64,000 nucleotides of DNA from Plakobranchus ocellatus (taxonomy: Eukaryota; Mollusca; Gastropoda; Plakobranchidae). This document shows positions 12,799-26,885 of this stretch, in pieces. Each line of letters opens with the position of its first letter. Position 1 is the first letter of the stretch. The stretch spans positions 1,421,841-1,485,840 of the forward strand of contig BLXT01001042.1 in the NCBI GenBank assembly GCA_019648995.1. The letters run 5' to 3'. The position numbers were made by a program, and so were the translations under genes. Below the pieces are notes generated by a model. The model was not told the DNA's origin, made no database searches, and worked only from the letters and a program-made list of their open reading frames with translations.

Positions 12799-15559
12799 GT
12801 TGATGGCTTGTGCGAGTTATCAAACTTTGACGATGATCTGGTCCTCACAAGAAGTATTCACTTTTAATATTAAAATGAGCACTGATGAAATTGTTGCATC
12901 AACATATGCATCACCTGCAAAGAGATCATGACAAAAAACAAAGTTAATAAAAAAATAAATTTCTAGATCTTGGATTTGTACATGAGTGTAGATTCTGGGT
13001 TGCTCTGGTATTATAATTTTTTTTTTCCAAAGCAAACGTTGATGGAAGTTTTTATTTTTATTTTTTGTTGTTTTCTACGATTCAGTTTACTTTGCTTACA
13101 TAAAAAATATATGGAAGTAAATGAAGATCAGATTAAGATAATGGATTTTTAACTTTCTCACAGCATTCCCTTATGATAAATAGTTTTTGTGTCATAAAGT
13201 GACTTAAGACTCATTTACTACAATTGTGATCAAATAATTACTAAATATTGCTGAGGTTTTGAAACCATTTGATCTTTTACCCACACAATTATAATGGCTT
13301 GGTTGAAGGAACATGAAAATAGAAAATCTCTACATGCATCTGAGTATGAGATATGGATTTTTTTTTTTCAACAAAAGATTTCAACATAACTTTAAAAAAA
13401 ACTCTGCTTTTAATACTATTTTTAAGGACAGATAAACCAATGATTTCTAAAAGCCCATCTGGATTTCATCCCAGCCCCCAATCCACTATTTTTCTGTTTG
13501 AAGCAACTCAATTAATTTTAATAAGCATATATAATAAACTATTCCCCACCTTTCAATCACCAATGCCTTCAATATATCTTCAATACTTCTTCTCTACCTT
13601 GTACCCCTTCTTTCCCTAAGGATCTAATGTAGTAATATATTTGGTTTCTTTTTTTTTTTTTAGCATCATGACAGACTTTATTATGTTTTTTTTTTTCTAG
13701 GGCCAACATCTCAAACTAAAGATTTAACAAGTGTTGATGCTTAAAGAGTCCAGGTTTATGCCAAACGCTATTGTAAGACATAAATTATACAATGGCAAAA
13801 ACTCTCTTAGACTAAACAAGATACTTTTATGCCTATCATCTGTGAGTAGCGTGATAAAGTTTAATTTTGAAAGTTTTCATATTAAGTGCCATGTGATAAC
13901 ATTTAAGACAGGCCTATCTCCTATTTCTTCTATTACTTTTCTATTATCTTTAAATCACTAAGAGACTATTAATAAAATAACTGACCATAAACAGCCATCA
14001 ATTTTGTGCTTGCTGAAAAGGAAAAAATCTGTAGGTCCATTAGTATTACTTACTAATTATTTGCTTTAGTTTTTCTTTAAAAAAAAAAAAAGAAAACAAA
14101 TAATGCAGTGACATAAAAAGGCATGGTCAAATAAACTTTCTTCTTAAGCATATTGTCTCTAAAAATTTAGTTATAACATTCAAGATAAAATCTTTTTGTA
14201 ATTAAACAGGACATCTCTACATAAAAATCTAACTTTCACGCATTTGATTCCCATCATTATCAGAGGCCATTGCAACTTAAAAGAAATGTCTGAAGTGACT
14301 GTCTTCAAAACTTTGAGGTGCAACTATAAGCATTCTATTTCCAGGTAAGGCCTCTTTAAAATGATATACCCCCTGATGAAGCACAAGAAAGAAGTAACAG
14401 GCACTAGCATCGCCATTCTCAATATATTCAATGTTTAGATCCCAAAAATCATTTTAGATATATATTTATATGCCTGCCCTCAAAAGTTATAATGGACCTC
14501 AATACAGCAGTGTTTTCTAAAACAATAAACAGGTGCTGAAGAGAAATCTTAATTTTCAGTAAGGGAAGTATTCCTTGCAAAATTCCTTTCCCAGATACTG
14601 GGTGAAGCATTGATACGTAACACATCAACCATATGCTAATCAGAATGGCAGAGCATGCAGAGCTCCTACATTAACAGGTACCAGCTAAAGAGTTAACCTC
14701 TACTCACTAAGCAGAACAATGTGCATTACCTATGGAAGGTCCTTACTCAAGTATAGAAACCTTGTTCTGAATCCCCCTAGTAAGAAGCCATAAGAGAAAC
14801 AAGTTTGAGCTATAGCACAGTACACAGGATTATAACTCATGGCAAGGAAGATACAGGCCACACCTGCAGGTTGAAACTACCTTCAAGTCCAGATGGCGGT
14901 GTGCTCATTCAAACAGCAGAAAATTTCAGCTCACAACCATAAGGACTTAAAAAATATAACCTCTTCTAAGAGCAACTATTTCTCTGCCAAGTACCATCCG
15001 ACCCCAGGAGAGGGCACCCTTAGTCAAACAAGGCTGGCCACCGAGAAGGGCTGTTTGGAAAAAAGTTAACACACACCCACATGTGATTTAGAGCCATAGT
15101 CCTAAACATGAAGCTTCAGCTTTGCGATATGCACGGTCCTGCAAAAGAAGAAACGTATATCTGTTGATATGGAATGAAATATTATTCCAATGGACAGACT
15201 GAATGACTATCACGCCTCCAAAAGGACTTGTAGCCACACATGTATTTGAGAGAGGTTACAGGGAGGCACAGGAAGATGACCCATTCCTCAATGTGATTGT
15301 ACTAACCAATTGCAGTCACTGACAATGTTAGGGAGACTTTGCAGCTCGTGAATGAACTTCAGGGATTGGAGAACATTTGGATATGCTGCATCTAATGTTA
15401 GAATATCTGAACAAAATGGCCAACTCCTTTGAAAACAAGGGGAGTCCCCATCAGCAAAGTCAAGACTTTCACAAAGCTGAACAGCCAACTTCTGGGAAGT
15501 TGCCTTGAGATCCAATGACAATAGGGCCCAAAAATTGAACAAGCTGATTACAATGTAAC
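12799..15559. other. Upstream flank of ZW10, no gene recognised
   Basis: The first part should hold the ZW10 promoter and 5' UTR, but it is AT-rich and shows no clear TATA or CpG island. From about 14280 to 15540 the composition is visibly less AT-rich, and an 84-codon open frame runs at 15288-15542 (minus). I cannot link that frame to a family. The block abuts the truncated end of a LINE and may be part of another, unnamed repeat. Confidence 0.4.
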
Positions 15560-17485
15560 AGATTTTATAAGATTATTTCAAAATATAATATATGTTAAAA
15601 AGATCAGGAAACATTGGATTACACATCCTTGCCACAAACCTCTTTTGATGGATTTGAAATCACTATGTTCTTCTCCAATTATTACTGTTGCAGTTTGATC
15701 CCAGTATGAATTTCTAATTACTCTTCTTAGATCTTTCCCATCAATGTCTAATTTTTCTAGCATACGAAAGAGTTCTACATGTTTTACTTTGTCAAAGGCC
15801 TTCTAATAATCAATGAAATAGAGGTGGAGACTTTTTGCATTTCTATACATCTTTCCATAAGCACTGACAAAGTGAATACATCTGCTTCATTTATAGTCCC
15901 TTTATCAGGCATAAAGCCAAACTGTTTTGGAGATATTTTTGGTCTTAGACTCTTGCACATTCAATGCATCAAAATACATAACAGTGTTTTTGTAAAATGG
16001 CTCATGAAACTGATTGTTCTATGAAGTTTACATTCTGTTGCTCCTGATATTTTAGGCAGTGCAATAAAAACAGTTCTACAAAGATCTTCTGAAATTGTAC
16101 CACTATCGTATATTGCATTAAGAAGTTTTGTTTCAAATCTTTTCATTACCTAATGCTTTAATTATTTATACAGGTATGTTATCTGGTCCTGTGGCTTCTC
16201 CATTTTTCATTTTCTTTATATTGCTGCTTCTACCTTTTCTTTAAGCATAGTTGGGTCTTCTATGCTTTTCTTTATTTTGGGTTTTTCGCACTTATCATCT
16301 TTAAAAAGATCTTCAACATATTCTAACCACCTGTTTAGTATTTCCTTCTTTTCCATTAACATTGTTCCGTCTTTTCATTTGATGCCGCCAGAGCTACTGC
16401 ATTTGATTTTGTTACTACTGATGTCCTTAATTATAATGCATGAATTTGCTGTCTATGTATTTAGTGTTAGCTCTATTTCCAGACATTGTTGATTAATCCA
16501 TTCTTCTTTTGCCATATTGCATTTTATTTTTATTTTTTTGCTCAGGTCTTTGTATTCCGCTTCTACCTTTTTTGATATGCGCCTTTCTTCTATCAAATTG
16601 AGTATTTCTTTGTTTATCCATTTCTTATGCTCTTTTTTTAAACTTTTTTTTTGGGAACGTTTTTCTCTATGACTTCATGACGTGAATTTTTCATTTCTGA
16701 CCATACTTTTCTACTTCTGAGATGTTATTTAGAGTCTCATATTTGTTATGCACAGCTAAAGCAATTTTGTCCCTTAGTTTTTCATCAGATTTTAAGTAGT
16801 CCGTTTGGAATTTAAGAAGCCTTTGCCTCTCTTAATTTCTTAAGTTTTATCTTAAATTTACAGATGACTGGAATATGATCTGAATCACAGTTGGCTCCCG
16901 GGATCGGGATCGTTTCTGAAAGAGGATATAATCTATTTTGTGTCTACTTCTATCTCCAGGACTCCTCCAGATCAACTGTCGCCTAGGGTGGTTTTTAAAC
17001 CAAGTATTTGTGATGGTAAAATCATTGATTTGGCACCAATTCAGTTAGCCTACTTCCATGCTCATTTACAGTCCCTATGCCACTGTGCCCAACAAGATCT
17101 TCTACTCTTTCATCCCCAACTTTTGTATTGAAATTCCCATTATTATTATTATGATGTCCTGGAATTTTAGATAGCCTTTTGCTTTTTCTATTTCTTCATA
17201 AAACTTCTCTATTCTATGTCTTCACTGTCAGATGTTGGTGCATGCACTTGAATAATTCCTAGATTTAATGGTTTGGCGACCAATTTAATACAACTACCCC
17301 TTCTGTAATTGGACACAACTCCCCAGACTTTTTGGTGTTATTACATCAAATAAGATACCAAGATTCATGTGTATGTCCCCCTGAGTAAATTAGAATTTTA
17401 CTACCTAGTTTCATGGAACCTGCCCGTCCCATTTTACCTCAGCAAGCCCTAGAATGTTAAGTTTTATTCTGTCCATATATTTTAT
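15560..17485 (-). mobile_element. RTE-like LINE, 5' portion: endonuclease and N-terminal half of reverse transcriptase, decayed
   Basis: Read on the minus strand, it starts near 17485 with an endonuclease-type frame (RIKLNILGLAEVKW), then GNFNTKVGDERVEDL at about 17140, then DCDSDHIPV-like sequence near 16880. Reverse transcriptase follows with KRFETKLLNAIYDSGTI and ALPKISGATE (about 16146-15961), then LDIDGKDLRRVIRNSYWDQT and IKRGLWQGCV (15763-15600). Homology stops soon after the QGCV motif, before the FADD-type catalytic box. Several frame changes and stops break the frame. The motif order and wording resemble RTE/BovB-clade LINEs, but the clade is tentative. Ending at the 3' side is unusual, since LINEs normally lose the 5' end. 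Confidence 0.85.
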
Positions 17486-19734
17486 CTGGAAAAATAGGAA
17501 TTTATTTCATCTGTCACAGAAACTAAACTGGAATTTAGACCTATAGATCTATAGTAATTCTATAAAAATAATTTCCATTGACCCAGGATTGTTATATTTT
17601 GTCATTTAAACAGTTAGGATCACAAAATTAAACTTTTCATCCAAAATTAGGAGTACTGAGACTTTGAAAATAATGAAATAACGCGGCCCACACAGAATCT
17701 GAAACTAAAGTGTGATGATGGTAGAGGTTCAATGTTTTTCAACTTCTTGTCTCTTCAGGTGTTTCTAGGCCTAGCATTCACTCTTCTCAATCTATCTCAC
17801 TTTTTGACTCAGTGGAAATATTATTTTAGACCAAGTTGACATTTGATAGTGAAAATGTTTTATTTCTAAAACTAGTAATGATATAGGTAATTATAGTATA
17901 GTTTGAGATTAGCAGCATTCTAAGCCATTTTCTTCTAATATGGGTACATGCAACAAGGGAATATGTGTTTCCTAAACCTAGAATAGTTTCTAGCTTTGCC
18001 TACACTATGAATTTTATGAATTGCTCAGATTTAACTCATAGAAATATAGATTCTATGGTCAAGATTGATAGATGAGGAAATGCATTGTTTTTTGTCTTAG
18101 GTTTCTACTAAAATCATAATACCATAACTTTTGGTGTTCAATAGTTGCCTTTAATCATACTTAGCTTTGCCATTAAATTTCTGTATTTCTACCATTCTTG
18201 GTTTGATTTTTTTTTCAGTTACACCATCACTAGCTTTGAAAAATTATTATATGTGTAAGGGTCTGACAAAATCAGTCGCTTGGTGAAGAAAAGCCAAACT
18301 GAGTTATGAGGCCTGAAACATGAAAAAATGACTACCCCCAAAAAATAGTACTTTTGCTTTTGTCTTGTTCTCCGTCCATTTTTCTATATTATACTCAGCT
18401 CTTATGTTGAAAAAATGCTTCAAAAAATTTTATTTCGATTTTTTAAAAGTATATGGTAAATGGGATTTGTCAAATTTTGAGAGAATTTAAATGCGATTTT
18501 CTCAAAATCAATTTTCTTAAACTTTGGATGCATAAAAATTCATCAAAAAATCTGAAAATCAACATAATAATTGACGTCAAATAAGTTTTAAAGTATTCAG
18601 AAAATGCCACACTATGTGAAAACACATCGAACTCAATTTTGATATTAGCTTCACCATGTGACTGATTTTCTCGGATTCGCTCACATATTTGATGCAATTT
18701 ATTTTTAAAAGGGGCATATTTTTCCATGAAAATAGTATTGCAGGCATTGCTGACCAAGTCTTAAAATTTCAAGAAGAAAATTCTGAAATTTCAAAATTAA
18801 TTTTAAACCTTATTACTGAAACTACCAAGACCCTGGTGCTCATTTTGATAGCAAAATCATGACCTCTGTTACCAGATCTTTAAATAATATATCATAGCTC
18901 ACAGTTTTATTTAACATCAGATGGGTAAATCATAGAGGCCAAGTTTGTCAAATCTGACATAGATTGAAGCATATATATTAACACAATTACCTCTTTTTTG
19001 CTAAATCTTTAGCTGTAAATTTTTAAACACTTTGAATTTAAACTATTAAGTAGGTCTTATTTAGAATGCTATGGTATAGTTTATCACTAGACTAGAACCA
19101 GGCCTATTAGTGTAATCATTTAGATCTAGTATTATTACAAAAGTTTAAAATGCATTTTCATGGGAGAGTTGCAGAACTGGCCCAACCACTTTTATGTCTA
19201 TCCTCATTAGCTACCAGTAAAAAAAAAAAAGTTATGTCCTAATTCAAATGTAAGGCAGTTTTCACAACATGTATTCACAATTTTTCACCCGTAATTTCTT
19301 CATTCATAGGTAACTTATAGTACACCTAGAGTCTTTGGGCCTATCGGTGGATTATCCCATTTTCACCTTCACACCAAACTACCTGCATTCATTTACTGAC
19401 AAAATCCAAAGGTATCGGCCAGGTCCAAGGCCTAATATGTAGACTTTGAATGGTGCTACTATATAATATAAGTATTGCAGAAAACACCACGCGAGAATTT
19501 CCATTCGAGAGACCACTAATTTATAAAACGCTGAATCCAATGCATCAATCAAGTCTTAATCCTCACAAATTAATATAATTCTTTTAAAGATATATATTGA
19601 TGATCATTTACCTCTCTTTCGCAATATATTTTGAGCATTTTGTTCGTTTCATGAGAAAATGGTGGTGAGATGGTAAAATTTTATCTAAATATCTCGAAAA
19701 CTATTTATTTGAGAGGGTAAAAACTAACATGCAC
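17486..19734. other. Intergenic AT-rich DNA, nothing recognised
   Basis: No exon with a family match and no clean repeat boundary was seen. The open frame at 18470-18757 (minus) is lysine- and phenylalanine-rich, as expected from AT-rich noncoding sequence. Confidence 0.5.

Positions 19735-19785
<51 letters not shown>
19735..19785. repeat. Compound (TA)n(GA)n microsatellite
   Basis: About 20 bases of TA repeat pass directly into about 30 bases of GA repeat. The serine/leucine/isoleucine-rich frame over it is an artefact of the repeat. Confidence 0.9.
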
Positions 19786-19787
<2 letters not shown>

Positions 19788-20032
19788 GAGCCTATACTTC
19801 AAGTAAATCAGTAAGATTGAAATGTTAAAAGAAATTGTTAGGCATAATTGTAATGAGGTTGCTGGTTTTCTCCTTTCATACGAGAGTTCTGTCACGTGAT
19901 GCTCTTTTTGTAAACAAGCACAGCAGAGCCTTCTTTCACATGCATAAAATCGTCACCCCTTCTTCTCTAACCAAAAAGACAGGAATAACAATCTTAAAAC
20001 GAAAAATTAAAAACTGAACAAAGATAAAAAAA

Positions 20033-20105
20033 ATGCCCTCCCATGAATTCAACTCATCACCTCCTGATTCAGAGTCCAGCGTTTTATCCACTGAGCTACC
20101 AAACA
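20033..20105 (-). mobile_element. tRNA-Gln-like SINE head or tRNA pseudogene
   Basis: On the minus strand it reads GGTAGCTCAGTGGATAAAAC (box A), then an arm with CTGGACTCTGAATCAGG, which is close to the anticodon arm of tRNA-Gln(CTG), then GATGAGTTGAATTC (weakened box B). The acceptor stem does not close, so it is not a working tRNA gene. No clear SINE body or duplication was found. Confidence 0.55.
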
Positions 20106-20272
20106 AACAACGTGAACCAAGTAAACGAAAAAATATATATATGAACATGCACCCAGGAGTAGGCTTAATAGGTATTCATACGGCCCTATTAACTCCGCTG
20201 AATCAGCTTCCCAAAATAGAGACTCGGTTCTGTCAGAAATGTAATGCTAATATAACGGAAAGAAGAGAATAA

Positions 20273-23084
20273 TCTGTTTTAATTTTCATTGAGAGGAAAG
20301 AAGCATAATTTTTGTATGGTAAAATGAAATTTGTATTAAACCAGTTGTAGAAAAGAATGAAAAAATGCTATATTGACTAAGAGTAGGATTAAGAAAGACC
20401 TCTGAAAGGCTGAGACGGCTAATAATTCTACGCTGTAATTCTACAGACATCTTATCAAAAATTTTCCAAACGATGGGCTAGGTCTTTTCAGCTTTAAAAT
20501 CTGTCAATAAAAAAAATTACTAAGACTAAGAGATGTACTAAATTTCATGTATTGTATCTGTAGTTCTCCTAAACTAGGCTTACTGAGAAATGATATCAAG
20601 AAATGCGCGTATAGATTAAGAAATACAGTATCTGATCTAGATTAATGGTCAACTCAATATCTTGATTTAATTTTTATTGCTTATAGGCTAAGCAAGTGAG
20701 TTAGGCCAAAGAAAAAAAGCCTAAATATTTCATCATATTTTTTTATTTAAATACCAACATTGATCCCATACCCGATTTTTTCAATGTGTAATTAATGGTT
20801 GGGGGGGAAGTGGGGATGAAGATGCTACAGAATGGATTCTTTTTATGATTATTATGATCAATAAATTTTTTCACAGGTTGTAAGATGAGAGGTTTAATTT
20901 CTATGTTTTGTTTGCATACATGTAAATTATTATTATCTGTGTTACATAAAGGAAATTTCTCTAACAAATCATAATTTTTAGTTTACATTTATTTATATTG
21001 TCATTTTGGAAAGTAATAGGAATTGGGATGGCTCCATTCATAAGTATTCGCGGATGATCAGTTGAATATATACAAACACAAAAAAAACCAAGAAAACAAA
21101 CAAACAAAACAACAACAAGAACAATAATAATAATAAGAAGAAGAAGAAGAAGAAGAAACAATATAGTTGGTGTCTATGGGCAACTTGTCCAAACTTGTTC
21201 ACACTTCAAAGGCCTGAAGAGGTGCTGTGATTCTGAACATCTGTACGATATAAGCCTGTTCTTATTTTAAAATGTTTAAGAGAAATTAAAAAAAAAAAAA
21301 AAAAACCAAGAATTCTTTTTTAAATAATTGTCTAATTGTGATGTTTTCTTTTTTTTGTGAAACCCAGGGGAAAAAAAAGTAAGATTTCCAAAATATTGTA
21401 GAAGGTATAAATTTAAAAGTTGAAACCTGAAGCTTTGACCAGCAAATGACTTGCAATTTAACAGAATGGCCTGATTGTTTTCAACATTCATAATTCCTGT
21501 GAGAAATGAAGAAAACCGCGGATTTTTTCCACATAGAGCACAATGCAACCACTGCAGGTGGGAGCATACCTAGAGTGCTTTGGGGAAATGCTGCCCCAGA
21601 GAAAATTTTTTAAAAAGCAAATAAAGCTTAATGCAGACACCATGGCATCAAGCTGAACTTATATTTTGGTCAACTCTGAAGTAATGAAATATCCTTGAAG
21701 CAGCATTTAAATTCATTAATATTGGTGCAGAAAATTCCGTCAAAGACTGAAAATGCAGAAATCCACAGAAATGCAGACAATTAGAAGCACTGGCAGCATT
21801 AGAAGCTTGTATGTTCTAAAATGAGGCTGGATTTAGAAAGATCAAATTTTTCTGAAACTATGTAGTACACCTTACATGAGATCTTTAATCTAAATTTATC
21901 TAGATGCGTAGATACTAGATCTAGTTAAGAAACAATGGCAACATAATGAATATTTTTCACAAATTAGCATACCTCTTAAATAAAACTGCTATTTCAAAAA
22001 AAATCTGCTATGTTCAAAATTAAGCAAATTATTCAATTTCAAAAAAGAAAAAAAGGAAGAAAGAAAAAAAAATGGTTGATGAACCCTTATATGAACTAAA
22101 TAAAGAGTAAAAATGCTTTGAACACCGAGCATGATAGAGCCAAAGCCAAACCAGCTCTCCCTCTTTTGGGCTCATGGGAAGATAAATGCCTTGACGGGCA
22201 CCATTGCCTATTGTGATGGGGCCAGCAAAACATTTGATACATACTTTAAATAGCATAATTAACTTTCTAATAAAATAAGGCATATAAATTAGTGTATTTT
22301 TTCATCTGTTGTTATGCAGCATTTATCTTGTATTTTTTCAACTGTTTATTAATTACATGTATTGAGAATATAATACATGGTCTACTTATTTGAGGACTGG
22401 ACAGACAGTTTCAGAGACTGAATCGAGACCTTGAGATCACCGCTCATGGTAGATTGGATATAAAAAAAACAATCAAACAAACCAGCTAAGACCAAAAAAA
22501 TTCAGATAAAAGGTCCCTCTTTCTTTCTCTTTCCCTTACGACAAATGATAGTTGGTAACCTCTTGCCCCCTCCCCCTGCTCGACGTTCAAGGCCTGAAAA
22601 AAGAATATGCAGAGATTGTATGGTCTTGAAGATATAGATATAGACTTGTAGATGTTATCATGATCTATCAAATGTTTGAGCGAATCTTGTTGAATAAATA
22701 TTATGGCTTTAGGTTCATGAGTTAGATTTGAAATGGGCTTGATTTAGATCTCTAGAAATTCTATCAACAGTAGGCGTTTTGAATGTCTGGACTGAATCCT
22801 AGGTCTAGATATAAAATTTTAAATGATGTGGATTACCAAAATATTTGCATAAGATTGAAACAATTTCAATTTAACTACTCTAAGATAAATACATGGTGAA
22901 AATGGTCTAAATCCAGGTTTAAATATCTATGTTCTACATTTAATCATACACTAGATCTTTACCTAGATTCTTCGTTAAAGGTCATATAAAGTTGGTAGCT
23001 CTGTTGGTTTTTCTTTAAAAGCATCCTCGTACTCATCCTCAGAGACAAAAATAATCCAGTATGAGCTGATATAGCTCGAATAGC
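20273..23084. other. Intergenic AT-rich DNA, nothing recognised except a trinucleotide tract
   Basis: No gene was supported. A run of AAT and then AAG repeats lies at about 21123-21157. Scattered TAGATC-type motifs occur near 21890-21930 and 22740-22990. Confidence 0.5.
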
Positions 23085-23130
23085 AGAAACGTTTTTTTTT
23101 TCCCCCGTTATCTAGACCTAGATAATGCGG

Positions 23131-23388
23131 CGCTTTTTCGTTTGTTCCCACCCCGACTTTTTATTTTGGCCTAGATTCTAGCTATATTATCCCATCTGGC
23201 TCTATGTTCATAAGCTATAGACGATATGAAGAAGTCGCAGGCCAAGTTATAATGAAAATAGTAATATTTTCACACAAAATCTACACAATTTGACACTTTT
23301 TTCGTTTGCTCCTCTCGGATAATATAGCTTTATAGCTAGAATCTAGGCTTATATAAAAAGTCGGAGTGGGAACAAACAAAAAAGCTCC
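23131..23388. repeat. Foldback element with about 65-base inverted arms
   Basis: The left arm (23131-23192) begins CGCTTTTTCGTTTGTTCCCA and ends GCTATATTATCC. The right arm (23317-23388) is its reverse complement apart from a few mismatches and one insertion of about ten bases. The spacer is about 125 bases and holds no gene. It looks like a small non-autonomous transposon or foldback element; no target duplication could be fixed. Confidence 0.75.
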
Positions 23389-26300
23389 AATAATGTCAAC
23401 ATTTTGTTGCTGGTAAACAAGCCCTTAGAAATGGAACATCGCTCTCAATTTCAGTTCATAAAAAAAAGTATTAATCACTTTAAGAAAAGACTTTTGCAGC
23501 TTGAAATGTGAAGATAAAAAGTTGTTTAATACAATGTAGGTATAAATTGATTTGAATTGGCAAATTAAAAGAGAAGATGATCCAGAAAAATAGATAAGAA
23601 AGACATAATTTGCAGGGAAACCACTTTCTTCACGAAAAAAGGACAAAACATGATATTGAAAAAGCTTTTTAAAACACCTTAAGACAAAAAAATTAGATAA
23701 TAACCTTTTGGGACATGATAAATTAAAAGTTCAAGATTGATTTTAAACAACGATAAATACATCAATTTTGCTAGATATGGACTCGAAGTCAAAATCGCTA
23801 TCTTGCCTGTAACTCATAATAGAGCCCAGCGACATGTGCCGTGTTTAAGCTGAACGCATTACAATTGTTTCTTGGGTAAGGGTGTAGAAAAAAATTTTTT
23901 TTTTTTAATATTAATATCAGGTGATAATTTAGATTAAATTATTCTTGTCGCCAAGGAAAGTTTCTCGATTTATGATCTTTAGGTTTTATTTTTCTATCTT
24001 TTCAACTACAAAAAGGTAAACAAACTCACAGATGACGAGCTCATTCATCCATCACATGATCACAAAGTTTCCCAGCAACCCAATTGTTAAAAACTGATTA
24101 GTGATACTTTTTAATTTGAACTGTTAATCAGCTAGAATCTTGAATAGATCTGCGCCTATTATAATTTTAACCTTCGTGGTGCAGATTCGGAGACAGCTTT
24201 AGCTAGAGCCTGAGTGCTAGGCTGGCGAAGTTTGCTCAACGTGAAAAATGGAGTGTGGCAGAGAGGATTTGGGCGATTTGTCATGTGCATTGAAACTACT
24301 TATCCATGACGTTGTTTGTTATACAAACTATTAAAACGATACCCTTTTTTTAATACTCAATATATAGTTCATTGCTTTATCCTTTCATTGTTTTTTTTCC
24401 AAAAGAACAATTGTATTTATTAAATATATGAAAAAGAGATGGAGTGTCAGAGATCAGGGCCTGTACTAACTGGCTCTCCTCAAGGACAACAACTTACTTG
24501 CATTTTGCAGTATTACCTTTCAGTAATAATTTATACTCTGTCTATTTTAGAATTACATCTAATGACCATAAAACCATAGGCCAATGTATAATTCTAATAC
24601 TCAAATGGGAAAACAATACATGTTCACCACAGCGCAATACTAATTTGCTATCATCCTTACTCTCAAACAAGCCAAGGCTAGGCCTACTCTCAAGTCTGGG
24701 TCACTGACTTGCATATATGAACTAACTGTACCAAGTGAATTGTAAAACATCTCCTAAGTTTTCAAGTGATAAAGTATCCTTTTGTTTGCAACAATATTAC
24801 GTATAGGCCTATAACTTTTGATAGTACTATTACTTATAGCGTCATCGGTCATTGACTTGATGTGTATACGTGTGTATGTGTATAGCTAACAGTAACAGGA
24901 AAGGGCAGTGTTCCAGACACCTACCTTCTACCATGAATGGGTCAGTAACCTTGCTCTTATTCTAACAGTATGAACACACACAAAGCATCCCCCAACCCTA
25001 TCACACACACTTACTCTTCTAGATCTAGTTCTAAGTTATAAACACTTACCTAGAGAATCATAAAGACAAGGAGGTAGGGCAAAATGCCGCCCCTTTCTCC
25101 TCATCTGTCCCTATCATAGGGCCCTACTTCACATCAATTATATTATGTCAGGAGGGAAGAAATTTGCGAAAATTTTCTAGAATTTCATTGGTTGATAATT
25201 ACAGAGATTACACAGTAATCGACAAGATTGATACGTGAAAGATAAAGGAGAACTTAGACTTAGAAGCAGGTCTTTCTACAAAGTTGGTATTACGGCTCCC
25301 CCCTGTTACCAGGTGGGAGGGTCAAAGCCGATAAACTGACTCGTCTCGCTTCCTGAATTTTCCTCACAGCTGGGCCGATATACCGACATGGCGCAGATCT
25401 TGGATCAAAATTTGAGTTGTTTTTATTTTTAAACTATCCTCATTTAACTAAAACCCAGTATTATCCCCATTTTGCCTTAAGTTGTATGTATGCATTATCG
25501 AATCTTTCTCTATTACACTTGAAATCAAAATTTTGAGTAGACTGATCTTCATGCTCATAATCATCTAATCTAGATCTAGATCTAGATTTTGTTGCTCCTG
25601 AATACTCTCTATTGTCTATCGTGTATGAATACCTTTTTTTTTTTTTTTTTTGTAATCCACTGTTTGCTTAACACTTGGCCACCTCAGGTCTGGATTTTTT
25701 GCCGATTCCTGAGTCCAATCTTGCCGCAGTTGGCGTTCGGCACACTCTCGTGTTTACATTGGAATCATAGCAATGTTTTGTTGTTGTTGTTTTACGTACC
25801 CTCAACTTAATTTTTTTGACTATGTGCTTTCGTTTACGTTCAAAAGATCTTTTTTCTTCTTTCCTTGTTAAAAGAGTAAAGGATATGCAGTTAATGTGGA
25901 AGTACATAAACTTTCGTTCAGGCGATATGATATTGGGACTATAATGCTCGTACTATGGAATTGAGTGTTATAGCACCAGAACCGTCCAAAGTTGAAAAAA
26001 AAAAATAATAACAGCTCTGAAATAGTGAAGATAACATGCCCTACACAAATCTTCATTATGCTGACGACAGATTTTTGAGTATTTAAAAAAATTAACGTCT
26101 ATTTCGCTCTTAGTTATACGCCTTCTATTATTATTGCCATATAAATAGGTTATTCTTTGGTGTGGTAAAAACACATGTGGAGTGCATAATGAGTGTTGAA
26201 ACAAAATAAAGAGTCCATTTTTCTTATAAGTAAAGACGAAAAAAATCATTCATATGTTAGAAAAAAAGGTGTAATCTTTAGTTTGGTCGAATTACAGAAA

Positions 26301-26885
26301 AGGACAATTGCATCCCGGAAATAAATCAAAGGATCGCTAAAGCTAAAGACCATCAATGAAAATTTTTAAAGAATACATGAAACAGAAAAAATAAATTCAC
26401 TTTTAAGATCGAATAAATTTTACAAACAGGTTGAGTTTCGCTCTTACTAGGATAAAGAAGGCAAAAGAAAAAAATTGCTGTTTCTAATTCGCTTGAGTTA
26501 TCATAGATAGGTTTTAAAACCTCGCTCTTAAGGAAAATGGAATACAAAAGAAGAGGAGCAGATAAAAATCATATATATTATTCTGAAGAAACAATGCGAT
26601 GGTAAAATACCTGGATGGTTTTTATAGAGATGATTGACAAAGCGTGATTACCAAAACCTTTTTCACCACTTACATTAATAAAAGGAAAAAGAAAGAAAGG
26701 AAAACATAGGTGGCAACAGACTATCACTTTAGCTTTCAGTTCTTTAAGAATTCTTTTCATTTTTATCTGGGGTTCTAAAGATGCTAACATGCTGTATTGT
26801 AAATTATAGAATTGTTATAAAATTATAGGTTATCTATTTTTTCTCAAATGGATAGAATACTGATTACCTTTTGATAATATTGTTT
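23389..26885. other. Intergenic DNA, no gene recognised
   Basis: Mostly AT-rich. The block at about 25070-25410 is less AT-rich and includes a CTCACAG acceptor-like site followed by an ATGG near 25388. It could be an unannotated exon or promoter, but nothing supports coding. A 21-base TCTAGA/GATC tract lies at 25567-25587. Confidence 0.4.

Noticed and set aside
15288-15542. 84-codon minus frame beside the LINE
   Set aside because: Composition is gene-like, but there is no family match or splice signal that I could support.
20033-20105. Functional tRNA-Gln gene
   Set aside because: The acceptor stem does not close and box B is worn, so only a tRNA-derived sequence is supported.
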